Below, piece after piece: positions 1-6,975 of a DNA stretch of 7,228 nucleotides; position 1 is the stretch's first letter; every line of letters begins with the position of its first letter. Below the pieces are notes generated by a model that was not told the DNA's origin, made no database searches, and worked only from the letters and a program-made list of their open reading frames with translations. This stretch comes from an uncultured Clostridia bacterium (GTDB lineage: Bacteria; Bacillota; Clostridia; Oscillospirales; Oscillospiraceae): the NCBI GenBank assembly GCA_946187475.1, contig CAMHRJ010000109.1, forward strand, positions 1 to 7,228, given 5' to 3'. Position numbers and translations under genes: made by a program.

Positions 1-3000
1 CACGTTTTCCTCGTCCTCCAGCACCAGCGCCGCCTTGCCGCCGCCGAAGAGCTCCAGGAAGGTCTTGCGGAATTCCTGGTCGATGGCGGTAAACTCCCGG
101 CGGAAGATAATCTCCATCTCGCCGGTGATGTCGGAGATGATGCCCGTCAGCTCCCGCTTGGCCTTGAGGATGTCGTCCCGCTGGTCCGTAAGGAAGGTGT
201 AGCGGGTGTTCACCCGGTCAAATTCGTCGATGGCGCCCAGATTGGGCGTGCCCAGCGCGCCGATGCCCCGGCGCAGCTCCGCCATGCGGCGGTTGGCCTT
301 GTGCATGCTCTCGATGGGCTGGCGCTGCTTCTGGGCGGCGGAATAGCTGAGCTCGTAGTTGTCCCAGAGCTTGTCCAGAATCTGCTTTTCCTCCATGTCG
401 GCGGCCAGCTTCTTCTGCTCGAACTTGGCAACCAGACCCTGCATGTCCAGCAGGGCGCGGTTCTGCTCCTGAGCCTGCTTGTCGGCTCGGCTGCGCTCAC
501 CCTCCAGCTCCATGCGCTTGGAGGTGGCGGCGGTGAGCAGCTCTTTGCGCTGGCGTACCCGCTCCTGGGCGGCGTTGAGCTCCGCCTCCTTGGCCTTGTG
601 CTGCGCCCGGAGGGTCTCGCCGCCGGTCTCGGCCTCGGTGATCTGGCGCAGCCGGGATTCCCGGTCCTCGCTGAGTTCCCGGAACAGGCCGTGAATTTGA
701 TCCATGGTGCGGCGGATGGTCTCCCGCTCCGCGTCCAGAGAGGCGGAGTCTGCCCGGCGCTGGGCCAGGGCGGCGGCCAGCTTCTGCCGGTCGGCGTCCA
801 CCTGCTCGCGGCCCTGGGTCTGGCTCTCCTTTTCGGCCCGGACGGCCTCCAGAGCCTGCTCCAGCTCCCTGACCTTGCCGCGGACGGCGTCGATGCGGTT
901 CTGATTTTCCTTCTGCTCGGCCCGAATGCCCTCCAGCGAGCGGTTCCGGTCCGCCATAGCGGCGCGGGCAGCGTCGATCATCAGCGCCACCTGCGCCTGT
1001 TCCCGCTCCGTGAGATGCACCGCGTCCTGAGCCTGCTCGGTCTGATGCCGGGCAGTCTCCAGCAGGGTCTGGGCAGTCTCCAGGGCGGTTTCCGCCTCGG
1101 CGGTCTCCTGCTCCCTGCGCTTCTGCTCCTCGGCGAGCTTGACGCGGGTCTCCTTCAGGCGCTCCAGCTCGTTTGCCCGGGAGAGGATGCCGCTGCCCCG
1201 GGCGGCGCTGCCGCCGGTGAGGGAGCCGCCGGCGTTGACCACCTGGCCGTCCAGAGTGACCACCCGGACGCGGTTTCCGGTCTTGCGGGCGATGGCAATG
1301 GCCCGCTGGAGGTTTTCCGCCACCAGCGTGCGGCCCAGAAGATTCTTGAGAATGCCCGTATACCGGGCGTCGCAGGCGGCCAAGTCGCTGGCCACGCCGA
1401 TGTAGCCCGGCTCGCCGGCGGGGATCTCCCGCAGGTCGTAGGGCTTGATGGTATCCAGCGGCAGGAAGGTGGCGCGGCCGCCGTCCTTGCGCTTTAACAG
1501 TTCAATGGCCTCGGCGCCGCTTTTCTGGGTGTCCACCACAATGTGCTGGGCGGAAGCGCCCAGGGCAGTCTCGATGGCGAGGGCATAGCGGTCTTCAGCC
1601 TTGATGAGATTCGCCACCGGGCCGTGGATGCCCCGGAGGGCGCCCCGCTCCCGCTCGCGCATGACGGTTTTGACGGCCTTGGAATAGCCCTCGTATCCCC
1701 GCTCCAGATCCTGCAGCAGGGCGAAGCGGGATTCCGCAGAGCGCAGGTCGGAGGTGAGCTGGGCCAGCTTCTGCTGCATGTAGCGCAGGGCGCTGTCGGC
1801 CTCGGCGGCCTGATTGGCCCGGCTGCGCTGCTCTTCCCTTCTCTGGTCCAGACGCGCCTTTGCCTTTTCGGCGGCGGCGTCCTTCTCCTTCTGCTCTTCC
1901 TCCAGAGCCAGCAGCTGTTCGCTGGTCTCGGCGCCGGCGGTCTGGATGGCGTTCTCCCGATCCAGCAGGGCCTGGCTCATGTCCGCCAGCATGGTGATCT
2001 CCGTGCGGCTCTCGGCCAGGGCGGAGGCAGTTTCGTTCTCTCGCTGCAGCAGGGCGGCAAAAGCCTTGTCCGCCGCACCCGCGTCCTCTGCGTTGGCGGC
2101 GAGCTCGGCTTCGATCTGCTCGATCGCGGCGGCGATGGCCTGCTGCTCGGCGGCGATGGCCTCCAGACGGGCGTTGCTCTCGGCGATCTGCTCGTTCAGG
2201 GCCTTCACCCGGTCGGCCTGCTCGGAGGCCTCGATACGCATGCGGGCGATGCTCTCGGCGTTGGTCTGCAGATTCGTGCGCAGCACGGCGAGGTCTGCCT
2301 CTGCCGCGGCGGCTTCCCGCTCGGCGTCAGAGATCTGGGCCCGGAGGGTCTCTGCCTCCACATCCTGCCGGCGGATGGCCTCGGCATAGTGCTCGGCGCT
2401 GCTGTAAAGCCGCTCCAGCTCCTTCTGGGCGCCTGCCAGGTTTTCCGCCGCGGCCTCATAGTCCCGGCGGACGGTCTCGCTCTGGTCCCGGAGACGGTCC
2501 AGGGTCTCCATCCAGGCGGAGACCTCCAGCTCCTTGAGCTCGCTGCGCAGCTCCAGATACTTTCTGGCGGCAGCGGCCTGGCTGCGCAGAGGCTCGATCT
2601 GGAGTTCCAGCTCGTCCACCTTGTCGTTGATGCGCAGGAGGTTTTCCTCCGTGCGGGCCAGCTTGCGCTCGCTCTCCTCCTTCCGATAGCGGAAGCGGGA
2701 GATGCCGGCGGCCTCCTCGAAAATCTCCCGGCGCTCGCCGGACTTGCCGGAGACGATCTCCGCGATGCGGCCCTGGCCGATGATGGAGTAGCCGTCCCGG
2801 CCGAGGCCCGTGTCCATGAGCAGCTCGTTGATGTCCCGCAGGCGGCAGGCCTCGCGGTTGATGTAATACTCACTCTCGCCGCTGCGGTAGTACCGGCGGG
2901 TGATGGTGACCTCGTCCTGCTCCAGGGGGAAGAGATTGGCGGTGTTGTCCAGCACCAGCGAGACCTGGGCAAAGCCCAGCTTGCCGCGCTTTTCCGTGCC

Positions 3001-3201
3001 GCCGAAGATCACGTCCTCCATCTTGCCGCCGCGGAGGGTGCGGGTGCGCTGTTCGCCCATGACCCACAGAATCGCGTCGGACAGATTGGACTTGCCCGAG
3101 CCGTTGGGACCCACGATGGCGGTGATGTCCCGCTCGAAGGTCAGGCGCGTCTTTTCGGGGAAGCTTTTGAATCCTTGAATTTCCAGTGCTTTTAAGTACA
3201 A
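1..3201 (-). CDS. smc: Chromosome segregation ATPase SMC (3' end beyond window)
   Basis: Structural maintenance of chromosomes protein, the ATPase core of bacterial condensin; with ScpA and ScpB it organises and helps segregate the nucleoid. Visible are 1067 codons, in frame to base 1. The N-terminal ATPase head begins MYLKALEIQGFKSFPEKT, with Walker A GPNGSGKS at residues 31-38 and the Q-loop region SIIGQGRIAEIVSGK at about 139-153. A long Ala/Glu/Arg/Gln-rich coiled coil runs from about 160 to 505. The hinge spans about 515-675 and carries the glycine cluster NAGGSLTGGS at 656-665. The returning coil runs to about 980, and the C-terminal head begins with LGTPNLGAIDEFDRVNTRY and FLELFGGGKAAL. 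The family is usually about 1190 residues, so roughly 120 are missing, including the LSGGE signature and Walker B. This is truncation by the window, not a broken gene. The start is TTG: no ATG or GTG lies between it and the in-frame TGA at 3211-3213. Own promoter and RBS lie upstream. Confidence 0.97.
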   Translation of the reverse strand, partial: MYLKALEIQGFKSFPEKTRLTFERDITAIVGPNGSGKSNLSDAILWVMGEQRTRTLRGGKMEDVIFGGTEKRGKLGFAQVSLVLDNTANLFPLEQDEVTITRRYYRSGESEYYINREACRLRDINELLMDTGLGRDGYSIIGQGRIAEIVSGKSGERREIFEEAAGISRFRYRKEESERKLARTEENLLRINDKVDELELQIEPLRSQAAAARKYLELRSELKELEVSAWMETLDRLRDQSETVRRDYEAAAENLAGAQKELERLYSSAEHYAEAIRRQDVEAETLRAQISDAEREAAAAEADLAVLRTNLQTNAESIARMRIEASEQADRVKALNEQIAESNARLEAIAAEQQAIAAAIEQIEAELAANAEDAGAADKAFAALLQRENETASALAESRTEITMLADMSQALLDRENAIQTAGAETSEQLLALEEEQKEKDAAAEKAKARLDQRREEQRSRANQAAEADSALRYMQQKLAQLTSDLRSAESRFALLQDLERGYEGYSKAVKTVMRERERGALRGIHGPVANLIKAEDRYALAIETALGASAQHIVVDTQKSGAEAIELLKRKDGGRATFLPLDTIKPYDLREIPAGEPGYIGVASDLAACDARYTGILKNLLGRTLVAENLQRAIAIARKTGNRVRVVTLDGQVVNAGGSLTGGSAARGSGILSRANELERLKETRVKLAEEQKRREQETAEAETALETAQTLLETARHQTEQAQDAVHLTEREQAQVALMIDAARAAMADRNRSLEGIRAEQKENQNRIDAVRGKVRELEQALEAVRAEKESQTQGREQVDADRQKLAAALAQRRADSASLDAERETIRRTMDQIHGLFRELSEDRESRLRQITEAETGGETLRAQHKAKEAELNAAQERVRQRKELLTAATSKRMELEGERSRADKQAQEQNRALLDMQGLVAKFEQKKLAADMEEKQILDKLWDNYELSYSAAQKQRQPIESMHKANRRMAELRRGIGALGTPNLGAIDEFDRVNTRYTFLTDQRDDILKAKRELTGIISDITGEMEIIFRREFTAIDQEFRKTFLELFGGGKAALVLEDEENV
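2127..2162 (-). repeat. 15-nt direct repeat with 21-nt period inside the smc coiled coil
   Basis: The 15-mer CGGCGGCGATGGCCT (plus-strand reading) occurs at 2127-2141 and again at 2148-2162. The period of 21 nt is exactly seven codons, one coiled-coil heptad. The encoded segments are AIAAEQQ followed by AIAAAIE. The repeat keeps frame and heptad register, as expected for a small in-frame duplication in an SMC arm or for chance in Ala/Glu-biased coiled-coil sequence. It has no separate function that I can see. Confidence 0.6.
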
Positions 3202-3212
3202 AATGATCCCTC
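3199..3212 (-). promoter_or_regulatory. TTG start and ribosome binding site of smc
   Basis: On the minus strand GAGGG (3212-3208) is followed by a 6-nt spacer and then TTG (3201-3199), which opens the conserved SMC N-terminus YLKALEIQGFKSF. The in-frame TGA at 3211-3213 overlaps the ribosome binding site, and only ATT and ATC lie between it and the TTG. This rules out a longer protein with an ordinary start and makes TTG the natural choice. The next in-frame ATG is codon 48, inside the ATPase head after Walker A, so it cannot be the real start. Confidence 0.85.
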
Positions 3213-3246
3213 AAATGTCATTTTTTCACATAACAATACAAAGTGC

Positions 3247-3275
3247 ATTATATCGCAAAACCCTATGAAATGCAA
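3247..3275 (-). promoter_or_regulatory. Sigma-A-type promoter of smc
   Basis: Read on the minus strand, a perfect -10 TATAAT (3252-3247) is preceded by exactly 17 nt and the -35 candidate TTGCAT (3275-3270), which keeps the TTG of the consensus. Expected transcription start is near 3240, giving a leader of about 38-40 nt before the TTG codon with the GAGGG site in it. The stretch is much more AT-rich than its surroundings and lies between the upstream terminator and the smc start, where a promoter is needed. The weak second half of the -35 suggests moderate strength or help from a regulator. Confidence 0.75.
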
Positions 3276-3288
3276 CAATTTCATGGGT
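3260..3288. promoter_or_regulatory. Inverted repeat over the smc -35 region (candidate operator)
   Basis: A perfect 7-bp dyad, ATGAAAT at 3265-3271 and ATTTCAT at 3278-3284, has a 6-nt centre. Symmetry extends through ACCC (3260-3263) and GGGT (3285-3288) if one unpaired T at 3264 is allowed. The -35 hexamer (3270-3275) sits in the middle of the dyad, so a dimeric protein bound here would compete with RNA polymerase. As it lies upstream of the expected transcription start, it would act as DNA rather than as an RNA hairpin of the smc transcript. I recognise no known operator consensus; chance occurrence in AT-rich DNA is possible. Confidence 0.4.
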
Positions 3289-3315
3289 GTACACGGCTTT
3301 TTCGGGGTGATGTAC

Positions 3316-3365
3316 AAAAAACCGCACACAAAGGCATGTACCTTTGTGTGCGGTTTGCGTTTTTT
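3316..3365 (-). terminator. Rho-independent terminator after the aminotransferase gene, possibly bidirectional
   Basis: A perfect 16-bp inverted repeat has arms at 3319-3334 and 3341-3356 (core CCGCACACAAAGG) and a 6-nt loop. On the minus strand the stem ends in a run of six T (3321-3316), and A residues precede it (3365-3360), the usual form of an intrinsic terminator. It begins 16 nt beyond the aminotransferase stop codon, with the stem itself 25 nt beyond it, so it closes the sugar/aminotransferase transcript before the smc promoter. On the plus strand the stem is followed by GCG and six T (3360-3365), so it could also stop antisense transcription, although no plus-strand gene is seen here. 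Confidence 0.93.
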
Positions 3366-3381
3366 CCTTGTTTTTCAGCCT

Positions 3382-4578
3382 TTACAGGGCGCTTTTCAGC
3401 AGGTCGCCCAGCCGGGCGATGCCATCTTCGATGCGTTCTGGGGTGTTGGCGCCGAAGCTCAGGCGCATGCAGTTTTTGCCTCTGCCGTCCCGCTCCACGA
3501 AGAAGCCCTCGCCGGCCACATAGGCCACGTGGTTCTCCACCGCCTTGGGCAGCAGCGCCGTGGTGTCGATGCCCATGGGCAGCTCCGCCCAGGTGAAGAG
3601 GCCGCCGTCGGGCAGGGTGTGCTTCGTGCCTTCCGGGAAGCAGCGGTCGATGGCAGCCAGCATGGTGTCCCGACGCTGGCGGTAGATGCCGCAGATGCGC
3701 GCGTGATGTTCCGGGAAATAGCCGCCGTTGAAGAACTCCGCGCAGAGCAGCTGGGGCAGCATGGCGGTGTGGGAGTTGGTGGCGCTTTTGACGTGGGTCA
3801 GCTTTTCGATCACGTCCGGGCTTGCCAGCACGTAGCCCAGGCGGCTGCCCGGGGAAAAGATCTTGGAAAAGCTGTTGGCCAGGATCACATGGTCCGTCTG
3901 GTCAAAGACCTTGATGGGCGGCAGGTCCTCCCCGCTGTAGCGGATGTCCCGATAGGGGTCGTCCTCCAGCACCAGCACGTCGTATTCCTCAGCGAGCTGG
4001 GCCACGCGCTCACGTTTTTCCCGGCTCAGGGTGCGCCCGCTGGGGTTCTGGAAGGTGGGGATCGTGTAGATCATCTTGGGATGGTGCTCCCGGATGGCGG
4101 CCTCCAGGGCCTCCATGTTCAGGCCGTCGTCATCGGTCTGGACGGCGACGCATTTGGCCTGCACCATGTCGAAGATCTCCACGGTGTGCACGAAGGTGGG
4201 CGACTCCACCAGAATCACGTCGCCGGGGTTGATGAAGGCCTGGCAGGTGAGATAGATACCCTCCAGACCGCCGGAGACGATGAGGATATTGGCGGGATCG
4301 CATTCCACGCCCTTGGGGCGCAGAAGCTGCTCCGCTACCGCCCGGCGCAGATCCGCGACGCCGGGCACCGGGCCGTACTGCAGTGCTTCCACTCCGCGTC
4401 CGCCGGGGGCGAAGATCTTCTGGCAGAGCTGGCCCATCAGCTCTGTGGGCAGGGCCTCGGCCGCGGGAGCGCCGCCGCCGAAGGAGATGATGCTGGGGTC
4501 CGTCATGGACTTGAACAGTCCGCCTACGATTGCGGCCGTCTCCGCCATGGATTCAATGCGGGTTGCATAGGGAATCAT
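3382..4578 (-). CDS. PLP-dependent aminotransferase, class I/II (LysN/2-aminoadipate transaminase-like)
   Basis: Cytosolic fold-type I aminotransferase of 398 residues, full length for the family. It would move an amino group between an amino acid and a 2-oxo acid using pyridoxal phosphate. The N-terminal substrate-gating segment holds SFGGGAPA (32-39) and QYGPVPG (67-73). The cofactor site shows FQNPSG with Asn178, EDDPY (205-209) and the Schiff-base lysine Lys239 in NSFSKIFSPGSRLGY. Arg372 in MRLSFG is the expected substrate-carboxylate ligand. The family includes 2-aminoadipate, branched-chain and aromatic aminotransferases and the catalytic half of MocR regulators; there is no N-terminal GntR-type helix-turn-helix here, so it is a stand-alone enzyme. 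The substrate cannot be read from sequence. The ATG is preceded by GAGGAG (4591-4586) with a 7-nt spacer. It lies 25 nt after malQ, probably on the same transcript, and ends before a strong terminator. Confidence 0.93.
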   Translation of the reverse strand: MIPYATRIESMAETAAIVGGLFKSMTDPSIISFGGGAPAAEALPTELMGQLCQKIFAPGGRGVEALQYGPVPGVADLRRAVAEQLLRPKGVECDPANILIVSGGLEGIYLTCQAFINPGDVILVESPTFVHTVEIFDMVQAKCVAVQTDDDGLNMEALEAAIREHHPKMIYTIPTFQNPSGRTLSREKRERVAQLAEEYDVLVLEDDPYRDIRYSGEDLPPIKVFDQTDHVILANSFSKIFSPGSRLGYVLASPDVIEKLTHVKSATNSHTAMLPQLLCAEFFNGGYFPEHHARICGIYRQRRDTMLAAIDRCFPEGTKHTLPDGGLFTWAELPMGIDTTALLPKAVENHVAYVAGEGFFVERDGRGKNCMRLSFGANTPERIEDGIARLGDLLKSAL

Positions 4579-4603
4579 AGCGTGTCTCCTCTCATCTTCT
4601 GGA

Positions 4604-6094
4604 TTATCTTCTGTAACGTCCGTAACGCATGGAGGCGGCGGCGATCTTCTCCGCCAGAGCCTCGTTCAGGGTGCCCGGCAGCAGGCGCCAGTTCCAGTTG
4701 CCGCCCACGGAGCCGGGGGTGTTGATGCGGGCCTCCCCGCCCAGGCCCAGATAGTCCTGGAGCTGGGCCACAAAGAGCACCGCCACGCTGCTGAGACCGC
4801 CCCGGAGGATGCCCCAGTGGTAGCCCTCAGCGTCGTTCAGGCCCAGGTAGTCCCGGGCATAGGCCAGGTCCTCCGGGTCCGTCTCCGAAAGCCAGCCGCC
4901 CAGGGTGTTGTTGTCGTGGGTGCCGGCGTAGCAGATGCAGTTGACCGGATAGTTGTGGGGCAGATAGTCGCTTGGCTCCCGGTGGTCAAAGGCGAACTCC
5001 AGCACCTTCATGCCCGGCAGGCCGCTCTCGTCCAGCAGGGCGCGCAGCTCCGGGGTGATGTAGCCCAGGTCTTCGGCGATGAACTGCAGATCCGAGAACC
5101 AGGCGGTGAGCCTGCCCACCAGATCCATGCCTGGGCCCTTGACCCACTTGCCGTTTTTGGCGGTGGTCTCCCCGTAGGGCACGGACCAGTAGGCCTCGAA
5201 GCCCCGGAAGTGGTCGATGCGCAGCACGTCATAGCGGGCGGCGGCGCCCTCTACCCGGCGGATCCACCAGCCGTAGCCGTCCCGGCGCTGGGCGTCCCAG
5301 TCATAGAGAGGCGTGCCCCAGAGCTGGCCGTCCTCGGTGAAGGCGTCGGGCGGCACGCCGGAGACCGCCGTGGGTACGTTCTGGTCATCCAGCTGGAAGA
5401 ACTCCGGCTCGGCCCAGACGTCGGCGGAGTCCAGAGCCACGTAGATGGGCAGGTCGCCGATGATGCCGATGCCCTTGCTTTTGGCGTAGGCGTGGAGCTG
5501 CTCCCATTGGGCAAAGAACAGGTACTGGGTGTAGGCGTAGTAGTCCACGTCTCCCCTGCACTGCTCGGTATAGCGCTGCACGGCCTCGGGCCGGCGGAGA
5601 CGGATGTCCAGAGGCCATTCCATCCAGGGCATGCCGTCGAAGTGGTCCCGCAGGGCCATGAACAGGGCGTAGGGCTCCAGCCAGCGGGCATTGACCCGGC
5701 GGAAGGACTCGAAGTTGCTGGTGTCCCGGCTGAGGCCCCGCTCCGCCGCCTTGCGCAGGAGCGGCAGGCGGTTTTCGAACTGCTTTTCGTAGTTGACCTT
5801 CTGGCCGCTCTCGCCCCAGTCGATGTCCGAAAGCTCCGAAGCTTCCAGAAGTCCCGCCTCCACCAGCAGGTCCAGATCGATGAAATAGGGGTTCCCGGCG
5901 AAGGTGGAGAAGCCGGAATAGGGTGAGTCGCCGTAGCCGGTGGGGCCCACGGGCAGGATCTGCCACCAGCTCTGGCCGGCATCCGCGAGAAAGTCGACGA
6001 AATCATAGGCGGCCTTCCCCATGGCGCCCACGCCGTAGGGCGAGGGCAGGGAGAAAATCGGCAGGAGAATGCCGCTGCTGCGGTGTAGTTTCAT
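4604..6094 (-). CDS. malQ: 4-alpha-glucanotransferase (amylomaltase), GH77
   Basis: Cytosolic GH77 enzyme that transfers alpha-1,4-glucan segments between maltodextrins, releasing glucose and making longer chains for phosphorylase. At 496 residues it matches the compact amylomaltase form (Thermus type), not the roughly 690-residue enterobacterial MalQ with an extra N-terminal domain. It begins with the family hallmark SSGILLPIFSLPSPYGVG (6-23), followed by WWQILPVGPTGYGDSPYS (43-60) and GNPYFIDLDLL (67-77). Catalytic residues are visible: nucleophile Asp294 in LRIDHFRG, acid/base Glu341 in IAEDLG and transition-state Asp394 in GTHDNNT. The C-terminal NWNWRL (466-471) is also typical. It starts 8 nt after the MalG-type permease gene, and the 25-nt gap to the aminotransferase gene suggests one operon. 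The neighbouring sugar permeases support a role in imported maltodextrin or alpha-glucan use. No truncation or missing key residue was seen. Confidence 0.97.
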   Translation of the reverse strand: MKLHRSSGILLPIFSLPSPYGVGAMGKAAYDFVDFLADAGQSWWQILPVGPTGYGDSPYSGFSTFAGNPYFIDLDLLVEAGLLEASELSDIDWGESGQKVNYEKQFENRLPLLRKAAERGLSRDTSNFESFRRVNARWLEPYALFMALRDHFDGMPWMEWPLDIRLRRPEAVQRYTEQCRGDVDYYAYTQYLFFAQWEQLHAYAKSKGIGIIGDLPIYVALDSADVWAEPEFFQLDDQNVPTAVSGVPPDAFTEDGQLWGTPLYDWDAQRRDGYGWWIRRVEGAAARYDVLRIDHFRGFEAYWSVPYGETTAKNGKWVKGPGMDLVGRLTAWFSDLQFIAEDLGYITPELRALLDESGLPGMKVLEFAFDHREPSDYLPHNYPVNCICYAGTHDNNTLGGWLSETDPEDLAYARDYLGLNDAEGYHWGILRGGLSSVAVLFVAQLQDYLGLGGEARINTPGSVGGNWNWRLLPGTLNEALAEKIAAASMRYGRYRR

Positions 6095-6111
6095 GAGATG
6101 GTTTATCCTTT
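6094..6111 (-). promoter_or_regulatory. malQ ribosome binding site embedded in the end of the permease gene
   Basis: The only purine-rich site before the malQ ATG is AAAGGA (6111-6106), which forms the last two sense codons (Lys-Gly) of the permease gene just before its TAA. The spacer to ATG is 11 nt, longer than usual. Its location suggests malQ translation depends on ribosomes finishing the permease gene, so transporter and enzyme synthesis would be coupled. The coupling is inferred from spacing alone. Confidence 0.55.
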
Positions 6112-6957
6112 CACGGCGCCGGCTGCGACGCCCTTGATGATGTGCTTCTGGCAGAGCAAATAAAATACGATGACCGGGATGATGCTCAGGAGGATCAGGG
6201 CCATGGTGGCGCCCAGATCCACGGTGCCGTAGCTGCCCTTGAGGTACTGGATGTGGATGGGGATGGTCATATACTGGGTGCGGTCCAGCACCAGATACGG
6301 CAGCAGGTAGTCAGTCCAGACCCACATGATCTCCAGGATGCCCACGGAGATCATGGTGGGCTTCAGCATGGGGAACACCACGCTGAAGAAGGTGCGCAGG
6401 GGTCCGCAGCCGTCGATGGCGGCAGCCTCTTCGATCTCCAGCGGGATGGATTTCACGAAGCCCACGAACATGAAGATCGCAAGGCCGGCGCCGAATCCCA
6501 GATAGACGATGGGGATCGTCCAGGGGGTGTTCAGCTGGAGCTTGTCGGCGGTCTTGGACAGGGTGAACATGACCATCTGGAAGGGTACCACCATGGAGAA
6601 TACGCAGAGATAGTACACCAGACGGCAGAACTTGGAGTCCACACGGGCGATGTACCAGGCGGCCATGGAGGTGAAGATCAGAATCAGCGCCGTGGACACC
6701 ACCGTGATGGACAGAGAGTACAGCGCGCTCTTCCAGAAGGGGTAGTTGCCGAAGGTCATGCCCTTGATGAAGTTCGTAAAGCCGGCCCACATCTCTCCCA
6801 GGGGGAGGGCGAAGGTTTCGGTCTTGACGAAGGTGTTGTACTTAAAGGAGTTGATGACCACCGTGAGCACCGGCAGCACATAGATGATGCAGACCACAGT
6901 CAGCACGATGGACAAAATCGCCTTGCGTCTGCGCTCGGCAGCAAGAGAGCCTTTCAT
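6103..6957 (-). CDS. Carbohydrate ABC transporter permease, MalG type (CUT1)
   Basis: Integral membrane subunit of a binding-protein-dependent sugar importer; it forms the channel with the MalF-type partner encoded just upstream. The 284-residue length is normal for the family. Six hydrophobic segments lie at about 13-35, 78-103, 112-134, 146-168, 203-224 and 248-269, after a short basic cytoplasmic N-terminus (AERRRK). The cytoplasmic EAA loop that docks on the ATPase is intact: EIEEAAAIDGCG at about 174-185, followed by FPMLKPT around 195-201. The final GVAAGAVKG is the typical MalG-family C-terminal tail. The ATG overlaps the upstream stop codon (TAATG) and has a strong AAAGGAGGTG site. 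With malQ next, maltodextrin or a related alpha-glucan is the likely cargo, though permease sequence alone does not settle the sugar. No ATPase gene is visible; many Firmicutes CUT1 importers share an MsmK-like ATPase encoded elsewhere. Confidence 0.95.
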   Translation of the reverse strand: MKGSLAAERRRKAILSIVLTVVCIIYVLPVLTVVINSFKYNTFVKTETFALPLGEMWAGFTNFIKGMTFGNYPFWKSALYSLSITVVSTALILIFTSMAAWYIARVDSKFCRLVYYLCVFSMVVPFQMVMFTLSKTADKLQLNTPWTIPIVYLGFGAGLAIFMFVGFVKSIPLEIEEAAAIDGCGPLRTFFSVVFPMLKPTMISVGILEIMWVWTDYLLPYLVLDRTQYMTIPIHIQYLKGSYGTVDLGATMALILLSIIPVIVFYLLCQKHIIKGVAAGAVKG

Positions 6958-6975
6958 TACTGCTGCACCTCCTTT
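6955..6975 (-). promoter_or_regulatory. TAATG junction and strong RBS between the two permease genes
   Basis: The stop codon of the upstream permease (TAA, 6959-6957) shares its last base with the ATG (6957-6955) of the downstream permease. A near-perfect Shine-Dalgarno AAAGGAGGTG (6975-6966) lies 8 nt before the ATG, inside the upstream coding sequence. This arrangement is typical of translational coupling and would favour equal production of the two channel subunits. It also fixes the start of the MalG-type gene. Confidence 0.85.

Noticed and set aside
1543..3195. A 550-codon open frame on the plus strand opposite smc, with similar long frames at 301-1497 and several shorter ones.
   Set aside because: The minus-strand SMC reading is unambiguous (Walker A, hinge glycines, head motifs). 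The plus-strand products are low-complexity Leu/Gly/Ala/Gln mixtures with no domain, as expected from GC-rich codon bias opposite a coiled-coil gene.
2870..3214. Minus-strand frame of 114 codons starting upstream of the smc TTG with an ATG at 3214.
   Set aside because: It is in a different frame from SMC and loses the conserved ATPase head. The SMC frame from TTG at 3201 carries Walker A and a better-placed ribosome binding site.
3196..3341. Four GTAC occurrences, two as TGTACA (3288-3293 and 3311-3316), in and around the intergenic region.
   Set aside because: Spacing is irregular and one lies in the terminator loop and one in smc codons. The number is not striking for short motifs in AT-richer DNA.
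4603..4608. GATAAT on the minus strand, overlapping the malQ stop codon, as a possible -10 for the aminotransferase gene.
   Set aside because: No TTGACA-like hexamer lies at a suitable distance upstream, and one -10-like hexamer alone is weak evidence. A shared transcript with malQ is simpler.
3265..4725. A 486-codon plus-strand frame spanning the intergenic region and running opposite the aminotransferase gene.
   Set aside because: It runs through the terminator hairpin and the whole aminotransferase gene in antisense, has no ribosome binding site of note and yields no recognisable protein.
4817..5926. Plus-strand open frames opposite malQ (369 codons) and opposite the MalG-type permease gene (6142-7080, 312 codons).
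   Set aside because: Both lie antisense to genes with clear catalytic or EAA motifs. The His/Asp/Gly-rich translation opposite the permease gene is a typical mirror of a membrane protein gene.
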